Part shown: one piece after another, positions 52,221 through 59,300 of the stretch | Layout: every line of letters begins with the position of its first letter | Position numbering within the stretch: position 1 is the stretch's first letter | Assembly (NCBI GenBank): GCA_964605145.1 | Contig: CAZSBG010000002.1 | Coordinates: 62,001 to 126,000 of the forward strand | Reading direction: 5' to 3' | DNA from: CAZSBG01 sp964605145 | Lineage (GTDB): Bacteria; Zhuqueibacterota; Zhuqueibacteria; Thermofontimicrobiales; Thermofontimicrobiaceae | Length of the DNA stretch: 64,000 bases | Program-made: the position numbers and the translations under genes | Notes under the pieces: model-generated | Databases searched by the model: none | What the model saw: the letters and a program-made list of their open reading frames with translations, nothing else | Told to the model about the DNA's origin: nothing

Positions 52221-53372
52221 ATGAATGTTTTGATTGATTCAAGATTGGTAATTAACAAAACGACTGGAATCGGTAGTTATTTATCCAATCTGATTGAGTC
52301 CATTCTCAATATGGACAAAGAAAATAAATATATTTTATTATTGAAAAGTAAATTATTCCATGGCCATAAAATACGAAAGATAGAAGATAGCAATTTACTA
52401 AAAAAATATGTGGATATTCCTGAAGTAAGTTTGTCACAACATGTTAGGGTTCCTCTTGCTTTACAAAAGGAAAGTTTTGATATTTATCATTATCCACATT
52501 TTGATTTGCCAATATTTCAGCGATACAACTCTGTTGTCACAATTCACGATTTAAAATATATTATAGCACCGGAGTTTTTTCCTGATTTTGGTTTGGCAAA
52601 AAAAATGTATATGGATTTTTTTTATAAATCTTCGCTAAGAAAAGCAAAAGAAATTATTGTAGTATCTGAAAGTACAAGGAATGATTTAATAAGTAAATTT
52701 AATGCAGACGAGACAAAAATAAATGTAATTCCCTTAGCATCAGAAACAAAATTTTCGATATTCGAAAATAAAAATGAAATAAAAAATAAGCTCAAAAAAA
52801 TTGGCATCAATTTTAAATATTTTTTATTTGTCGGAGAGCGAAGACCTCATAAGAACTTGGTTCGAGTAATAGAGGCATTTCATATTTTCAAAAAGCGAAC
52901 TTCATCAAAACATAAGCTTATTATCATCGGTAAAAGCTATGCGAATTATACTTTACCTGAGGAGAAAACAGTTCAATTAAATATTGAAAATGATGTGATT
53001 TTCGCTGGGTTTGTTCCTGACGATCTATTACCTATTTATTATCAGGGTGCTGAAGGTCTCGTATTCGCATCTCTTTATGAAGGATTTGGTATTCCAATTT
53101 TAGAGGCAATGTCGTGCGGGATTCCGGTGATAACGTCAAAAATCTCTTCAATGCCTGAGGTTGCAGGGGATGCGGCATTATTAGTGAATCCTGAAAGTGT
53201 AGATGATATTGCCAACAACATGGAAAGGATTTATTCTGATTCAACCCTGAAGAGTGAACTTATAAAATGCGGAAAGATAAGAGCCAAAAAATATAGTTGG
53301 GAGAAAACGGCAGAAAAAACATTGGCTGTTTACGAAAAGGTATATTTGAATGGAGCGAAAAAGAAAAGTTAG
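52221..53372 (+). CDS. Glycosyltransferase family 4
   Basis: 383 residues with the GT-B fold. Visible motifs are KTTGIGSYLSNLIES near the start, FVGERRPHKNLVRVIEAF at the hinge, IIIGKSY, and the E-x7-E nucleotide-sugar motif in EGFGIPILEAMSCGIPV. This resembles mannosyl-type GT4 enzymes. Its end overlaps the next GT4 gene by 23 bases, so the two are co-expressed. It is part of the AT-rich island. Confidence 0.88.
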   Translation: MNVLIDSRLVINKTTGIGSYLSNLIESILNMDKENKYILLLKSKLFHGHKIRKIEDSNLLKKYVDIPEVSLSQHVRVPLALQKESFDIYHYPHFDLPIFQRYNSVVTIHDLKYIIAPEFFPDFGLAKKMYMDFFYKSSLRKAKEIIVVSESTRNDLISKFNADETKINVIPLASETKFSIFENKNEIKNKLKKIGINFKYFLFVGERRPHKNLVRVIEAFHIFKKRTSSKHKLIIIGKSYANYTLPEEKTVQLNIENDVIFAGFVPDDLLPIYYQGAEGLVFASLYEGFGIPILEAMSCGIPVITSKISSMPEVAGDAALLVNPESVDDIANNMERIYSDSTLKSELIKCGKIRAKKYSWEKTAEKTLAVYEKVYLNGAKKKS

Positions 53373-54522
53373 AATTTTACATGTCATTACTCGATTAGTA
53401 AGGGGAGGCGCTGATGAAAATACAATCTATAATATTCGAGGAGCGGATAGTAGTCTCTATGAAATTGAATTATTAGTTGGTGGCGAATCCGATCTAAAAT
53501 TAGTGTCGGAATTATCAGATATACAATGCTATGTTTTGCCAACACTTAAGCGAGATATTAATCCCGTAACTGATCTGGTTGGTTTGATAAAATTAACTCG
53601 ATTGATTCGAAAAAAAAAATACGAAATTGTACATACGCATACTGCGAAAGCTGGAATTTTGGGAAGAATCGCAGGCAAAATTGGGGGGGCACCAATTATT
53701 GTGCATACGCTTCATGGAATAACTTTTCATGATTTCATGAATCCTTTAACAAAAAAATCATATATTATTTTTGAAAAACTGGCAGGACACTTTACAGATT
53801 TCTTTATTACTGTAGGAGATGATTTAAAGAATAAATATTTGATGAAAAAAATTGGTGGTGAAAATCAATATCAAACTATTTATAGCGGGTTTCCAACTGA
53901 AGAATTTATTCAATCATGCACAATTTCGAATTCAAGGAAGATAGAGGAATTTAAAAAGCTAAAATTACAAAAAGATGATATTGTAATTGGGACAGTAACA
54001 AGACTGGAAAAACGTAAAGGGCATACCTATTTATTTCAATCTGCAGTAAAAATAATTCAAAAATTTCCGAATGTAAAGTTTGTAATTGTTGGTGAGGGGC
54101 CATATCGGCGACAATTAGAAAGCGAGGTCAAGCGATTCAATCTTCAGAAAAATGTTATTTTTGCTGGATACTGGAAAGATGTAGGTCGAATAATAAGTCT
54201 GTATGATATTTTCGTTCTAACATCTTTATGGGAAGGTTTACCAAGAGTGTTGGTTCAAGCCGCTCTTGCCGAGAAGCCTATTGTGACATTCGAGGTTGAG
54301 GGTGCCTGGGAAGTCGTCAAAGAAGGCGTAAATGGTTATATCGTACCGTCAAAAAATGTTGAAAAATTAACAGATCGATTGAGTTTATTAGTTTCAGATT
54401 TGAGAACTGCAAAAAAGATGGGAGGTCAAGGAAGAAATATAGTTGGCAATAATTGGGATGTCAATGTGATGGTTAAAAATACTTCCCATGTGTATAAAAA
54501 ACTGCTCAAGTTCAAAAGTTAA
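53350..54522 (+). CDS. Glycosyltransferase family 4
   Basis: 390 residues, GT-B fold. The N-terminal domain has ITRLVRGGADENTIYNI and VHTHTAKAGILGR; the C-terminal domain has TVTRLEKRKGHTYLFQSA, FVIVGEGPYRRQLE and the E-x7-E region LWEGLPRVLVQAALAEKP. Such enzymes often add hexose or N-acetylhexosamine to undecaprenyl-linked glycans. It overlaps the preceding GT4 gene by 23 bases and is the last gene of the AT-rich island; the initiating transferase that follows has normal base composition. Confidence 0.87.
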   Translation: MERKRKVRILHVITRLVRGGADENTIYNIRGADSSLYEIELLVGGESDLKLVSELSDIQCYVLPTLKRDINPVTDLVGLIKLTRLIRKKKYEIVHTHTAKAGILGRIAGKIGGAPIIVHTLHGITFHDFMNPLTKKSYIIFEKLAGHFTDFFITVGDDLKNKYLMKKIGGENQYQTIYSGFPTEEFIQSCTISNSRKIEEFKKLKLQKDDIVIGTVTRLEKRKGHTYLFQSAVKIIQKFPNVKFVIVGEGPYRRQLESEVKRFNLQKNVIFAGYWKDVGRIISLYDIFVLTSLWEGLPRVLVQAALAEKPIVTFEVEGAWEVVKEGVNGYIVPSKNVEKLTDRLSLLVSDLRTAKKMGGQGRNIVGNNWDVNVMVKNTSHVYKKLLKFKS

Positions 54523-54605
54523 CTCACTGATTTTAAAGACAAACAAACATCTTAAAATCATAACTAATAATAAGGAAAATCTAAAAAATAAATTAGAGGC
54601 AAATC

Positions 54606-55658
54606 ATGATTTTGCTACTTGGCACGTTCTTGCTTGCCTTTACTGTTTCCGTCGGTTTAACACCGATTGCACGAAAATTGGCATTCAGAGTTAACGCATG
54701 CGCTATACCAAATCATCGCACCATTCATCGCGGGATTATTCCACAATTGGGTGGAATTCCAATTTTTATGGCATTTTTGGTTGGGCTGGTGATCGTTTAC
54801 TTTTTCACTGATTCCTCATTTGGACCGCTAAAACGCGAAGCGCTCGTCTTTTTGTTTGGAGCGAGCCTGATATTGGTGCTGGGAATTTATGATGATATTA
54901 AGGGCGCAAACGCATATCAGAAATTTTCCATTCAACTGCTGGCTTCTGTCATTGTCCTTTCATTTGGATATAGAGTAGAAGCAGTTGTCAACCCGTTTGG
55001 CGAACCGGTATCCCTGGGAATTTTCAGCATTCCGTTTACTATTTTGTGGATCGTTGGAATCAGCAATGCCATTAATTTGATTGATGGGTTGGACGGCTTG
55101 GCCGCCGGCATTGGATTGGGCGCCGCTTTAATTATGTTAGGAATTTCTCTGTATTTTGGTAATATATTGTCTGCATTTCCTGCTGCAATTTTGGCCGGGG
55201 GAATTGCCGGGTTCCTCATTTTTAATTTTAATCCGGCAAAAATATTTTTGGGCGACTCCGGCAGTCTTCTCATTGGATTTTTGTTGGCCTGTTTTTCAAT
55301 CAATGGAACATTTCGCAGTGATTCAGCGGTGGCCATTTATATTCCCATGGTTGTGCTGGGTATTCCCATTGTGGATACATTGCTGGCCATGCTGCGCCGA
55401 TTGAGAAAAGGGATTCATCTGTTCCAGGCAGACAAGGAACATATTCATCACCGGTTGCTGCAATTGGGACTGAGCCACAAGCAGGCCGTTCTGGTGCTTC
55501 ACAGCGTAAGCATGTTTTGGGGCCTTGTTGGCTTTGGGATGATGGTGATTGATTACCAGTATAGTTTTTTGCTAATGTTTATAATTTTTATTTCTATTAT
55601 TTTCGGAATGAAGAAATTGGGATTTGGCACGTATTTTCTGGTGAAAAACAGGAAATAG
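54606..55658 (+). CDS. Undecaprenyl-phosphate sugar-1-phosphate transferase (WecA/TagO/MraY family)
   Basis: 350 residues and about ten membrane helices. Diagnostic loops of the polyprenyl-phosphate N-acetylhexosamine-1-phosphate transferases are present: IPNHRTIHRGIIPQLGGI, GIYDDIKG with the Mg-binding Asp pair, NAINLIDGLDGLA, FLGDSGSLLIG and the HIHHRLLQLGLSHKQA loop that separates the WecA/TagO branch from MraY. The enzyme transfers GlcNAc-1-phosphate or similar to undecaprenyl phosphate, the first step of repeat-unit assembly. GAGGC lies about nine bases before the ATG. GC content returns to the level of the flanking genome here. Confidence 0.9.
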   Translation: MILLLGTFLLAFTVSVGLTPIARKLAFRVNACAIPNHRTIHRGIIPQLGGIPIFMAFLVGLVIVYFFTDSSFGPLKREALVFLFGASLILVLGIYDDIKGANAYQKFSIQLLASVIVLSFGYRVEAVVNPFGEPVSLGIFSIPFTILWIVGISNAINLIDGLDGLAAGIGLGAALIMLGISLYFGNILSAFPAAILAGGIAGFLIFNFNPAKIFLGDSGSLLIGFLLACFSINGTFRSDSAVAIYIPMVVLGIPIVDTLLAMLRRLRKGIHLFQADKEHIHHRLLQLGLSHKQAVLVLHSVSMFWGLVGFGMMVIDYQYSFLLMFIIFISIIFGMKKLGFGTYFLVKNRK

Positions 55659-55715
55659 AAAATGCTATTGGGAAATATGCTCATATTGAATTTCTGATTA
55701 AGAGATAAATTGTTG

Positions 55716-55744
55716 TTGACAAATTCAGAATGTTTTGGTATAAT
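55716..55744 (+). promoter_or_regulatory. Perfect consensus sigma-70 promoter upstream of the tandem repeat array
   Basis: TTGACA (55716-55721), exactly 17 bases and TATAAT (55739-55744): both boxes match the consensus in all positions. Transcription would start near 55751, 30 bases before the first 181-bp unit and 648 bases before the next gene. Confidence 0.8.
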
Positions 55745-55780
55745 TTAAATTGCTCAAAAAATTGGTGTCAATAATTTAGG

Positions 55781-56300
55781 GAGCGCCACCTGTGCCGTCA
55801 GGCACAAAATATGGGTAGCGAAAGGTGGAAGCGATCAAAATCCCGTGCCATACGGGACGGAAGATTCTCTGGATACGCATTTACTACCCGTATTGAAACC
55901 CTGACGGGTTTTGGATTCAACGTGTGGCGAGTAGTGATGTTTTTTAGGACAATTATTCGGGGAGCGCCGCCCGTGCCGTCAGGCACAAAATATGGGTAGC
56001 GAATGGATGTCACGATCAAAATCCTGTCCCATACGGGACGGAAGATTCTCTGGATATGCATTTACTACCCATATTGAAACCCTGACGGGTTTTGGATTCA
56101 GCGTGTGGCGAGTGGTGTTGTTTTTTAGGGCAATAATTCGAGGGGCGCCGCCTGTGCCGTCAGGCACAAAATATGGGTAACGATGGTTGTCGCAATCACT
56201 ATCCCGTCCCGTACGGGACGGAAGATTATTTGGATTTGCATCAACTACCCATAGTCAAACCCTGACCCGTTTTAGATTAATTTTCAGGTATCTGGATACG
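55781..56300 (+). repeat. Three tandem 181-bp units with nested hairpins (possible structured RNA)
   Basis: Three copies start at about 55781, 55962 and 56143 with an exact period of 181 bases; the third is more diverged and fades after about 56280. Each has four elements in the same order. (a) TGTGCCGTCAGGCACA, a 6-bp hairpin (55791-55806 in copy 1). (b) ATGGGTAG (55811-55818), complementary to CTACCCGT or CTACCCAT about 65 bases later. (c) Between these, a hairpin around CCCGTNCCATACGGG; in copy 3 it is the 18-base perfect palindrome CCGTCCCGTACGGGACGG (56204-56221). (d) AAACCCTGACGGGTTT, a 6-bp hairpin (55896-55911). The period is not a multiple of three, so the units do not encode a protein repeat. 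A perfect promoter lies just upstream. It may be a transcribed structured RNA, a long leader of the C25 gene or a palindromic repeat family. Confidence 0.85.
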
Positions 56301-56334
56301 TATCCCGCCGGAAATATTTATACATTGTAATGAA

Positions 56335-56358
56335 AACACCACAATTCATTGTGGTGTT
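56335..56358 (+). terminator. Strong hairpin between repeat array and C25 gene
   Basis: AACACCACAAT (56335-56345) and ATTGTGGTGTT (56348-56358) are perfectly complementary (11 bp). No T run follows. It could mark the 3' end of an array transcript or shape the leader of the gene at 56399, 40 bases further on. Confidence 0.5.
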
Positions 56359-56398
56359 AGTGCATTGAATTAACATCTAATCATCTGTTAGCTAAAAA

Positions 56399-59300
56399 AT
56401 GAATTTGAACAAATATTATAGTTATGCATTTCTTATCCTTTCCATTCTGATCGTTGTGAGTGCACCGCAGAATTCTTTGGCTGTTTCTAATTCAGACGTC
56501 TTTGAAATCGTTGAGAGTTCAGAAACGCGAATCGTATTTGCACTCAAACCATACCAGTTAAATTTTGAAGTCAAAGCGGGAAACCGGGCCGATTATTACG
56601 TACCGTCGATAGATGGCTTTCAATCCATGAATAATCCCGGCAAGCCGCAACTGCCTATGTGCGGCATTTTGGTTGGCATACCCGAGCATGCAAACCCTGC
56701 CATTGAACTATTGGAAATTCAGACCTCACAACTGAAACCACGAAAAATTTACCCTGCTCCTTCGCTGGAATTATCCGGAGAAGGCGATGATGCTTATCTG
56801 GAGGAATCATTTTCAATTGACGAAAAATTGTACTCCAGTAATGGATTGTATCCTGAGAAAAATGTTATCATTTCGTCGATTGGATATTTCCGAGGTCACC
56901 GGATTGCAAGAATTGAGATTCGTCCCATACAATATAATCCAGCCACAGATGACGTGGAAAAGATAGAAGTCCTTAAATTTGCGGTGTATTATAATCACAC
57001 AGGGACAGCTTCGAACCGAGTTGTACAAATAGACCCGCTGGATTTAATCTCCCGGCGACTGATAAAAAATTATCCGGTTGCACGGAATTGGAAGGTCAGT
57101 CCCAATGCCCGGCAGTTGACCAAAACATCTTACAGAATAAATGCTACCTGGTATACCCCTGATAATGTATACTATAAATTGGCTGTTGATGAAGATGGAA
57201 TATATGGTCTGGATTATGCTTGCCTGGATAGTCTTGGCCTGCCGGTTGATGACATAAATCCCCAAACAGTAAAAATATATTTACGGGGAGAGGAAATTCC
57301 ACTTTACGTGAAAGGAGAAGAGGACACTGCGTTCGATCCCGGCGATTACATTGCGTTTTACGGTGAGCGAAATGATGGAGACACCACGTATTACAATTTA
57401 TATTCGGACGAAAATATTTACTGGCTTACCTGGGGCAATGAAGGCGGATTGCGCATGCAAGAGCGATCGTCGCTGCCAAACAGTGAAACTACAGTAGACA
57501 CCTATATGGAGAGAATTCATCTGGAGGAGGATAATGACTATCATCACGGTGATAATAGTATAGAAACCCTAACCACTGAACTTGTAGAAGGCGAGGGATG
57601 GATTTGGAAATTTTTATATGGTGGAGATAGCCAAAAGATTAATTTCATTACTAGCAATATCGCTAATAAAGACATGACGTGCATGTTAAAGGTAAAAATG
57701 AGGGGGACAACTCGTGATATTGTTTTCCCCGATCATCATATTCAAATTTTTCTAAATGGTGATTTATTGGACGACGTATATTTTGATGATACTGATACAC
57801 TCACTTATCAAACAAATTTTCTTCTAAGTTTATTAGAAGCGGGAGAAAATGAAATTGAAATAAAATCCATTGGCGATACCGGCGCTTTCTTGGATCAAGT
57901 CTATTTGGATTGGATCGAGGTGAAATATCCAAGAAAACTATATTCAGACGGAGAAAAGATAAGGTTTAACATTGATACTCAAGAACCCGAATCACTTGAA
58001 ATGAAATTGTGGAATTTTAACGGGCAGAATATTAAAATTTTTGATTTGAAAAATTTTGAACTACATGAACCAAACGAAATTTTGGTTGGAGAAAGAGTGG
58101 ATTTTAAGGTAGTGTCTGCAGGAGTGAGTGATGGTGACTACGTTAAAATGTATATCAACGAACAAAAAATTATGAGCAACGGCCCGAGGGGCCATAATTT
58201 AGCTGTGATAGATGATGTTTCTGGTGAATTGATTGAAACCAAAAATTTTGATACACATGGATCAACATCAGAAAGTGACAGTATGGCCGCTTTTATTCAA
58301 AGAATTCCCAACGGGAAAATTGTGTTAGCTGGAATCCGAGATGAGGGAAGCAGGAATATGACGGAAGTAGCTTATATAGCCCTCGAATCATTAGGAAGTA
58401 AACTTGCGCGAAATGTGAATTACCGGGACTCATGGGCATTGATTGGACGAAAAGGAGCAAATCCTGGATCAGCTTCTGAAAAGCACACTGCTGCTGGAAA
58501 TGGTTTTTCGAGTAGTGAAGCGAGCTATTCAATTGAAGGAAACGGAAATAAATACTTTGCATCGTTTATTGATAGTGTAATTGGAAAAAATGTATATTTA
58601 GCTGTTCAAGAAAAAGCAATGAAGACACCAAATTCAATTGAATTGTTTCAGAACACCAACTTGAATTCAACTGAGAATGGTGCGGACTATTTGATTATTA
58701 GCCACAAGAAATTTTTTGAAAGTGCTCAGCGATTAGCTGAATATAGAAGAAGTCAATATAATATTCGTACTAAAGTTGTGGATATTAAAGATATCTATGA
58801 TGAGTTTAATTATGGTATTGTAGATCCGAAATCTGTTAAAGAATTCCTTCAATATGCAAATGAAAACTGGGAAACCCCATCACCGAGCTATTTGGTCTTA
58901 TTTGGAGATGCAAGCTGGGACTTTAAGAAGAATTTTGGTGATAGCGTTAAAATAAATTATGTCCCATCTTATGGCAGCCCTGTTAGTGATAATTGGTTCG
59001 TGTGTTTTGATGGGCCTGAAGATTTTTTACCAGACATGGTTGCTGGACGAATACCTGTTGAAAATGAAGATCAGGCTGAAAAGATAGTTGATAAAATTAT
59101 TGCATATGATAGGACACCTAATGCGAAGTGGAAAAAGAATATCCTTTTTATAACTGGCGGATTTGATAAAGGTGAGCAAGCAACATTCATTAGTCAATCA
59201 AATTATCTGATTAATGAGTTTGTACATCCACCACCTTCGAGTTGCAATCCACTGTCAATTAATAAAACAACAGAGGGGTACATTACTGGGGAAAAACGAG

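Noticed and set aside
55811..56180. Two similar 62-residue reading frames in the repeat array
   Set aside because: They are copies of the same DNA repeat with a 181-base period; the frame is not kept from unit to unit, there is no ribosome site and the peptides follow the hairpins. Similarity comes from DNA duplication.
55781..56300. CRISPR array
   Set aside because: The repeats are 181 bases long, contiguous and contain no alternating unique spacers; no cas gene is near.
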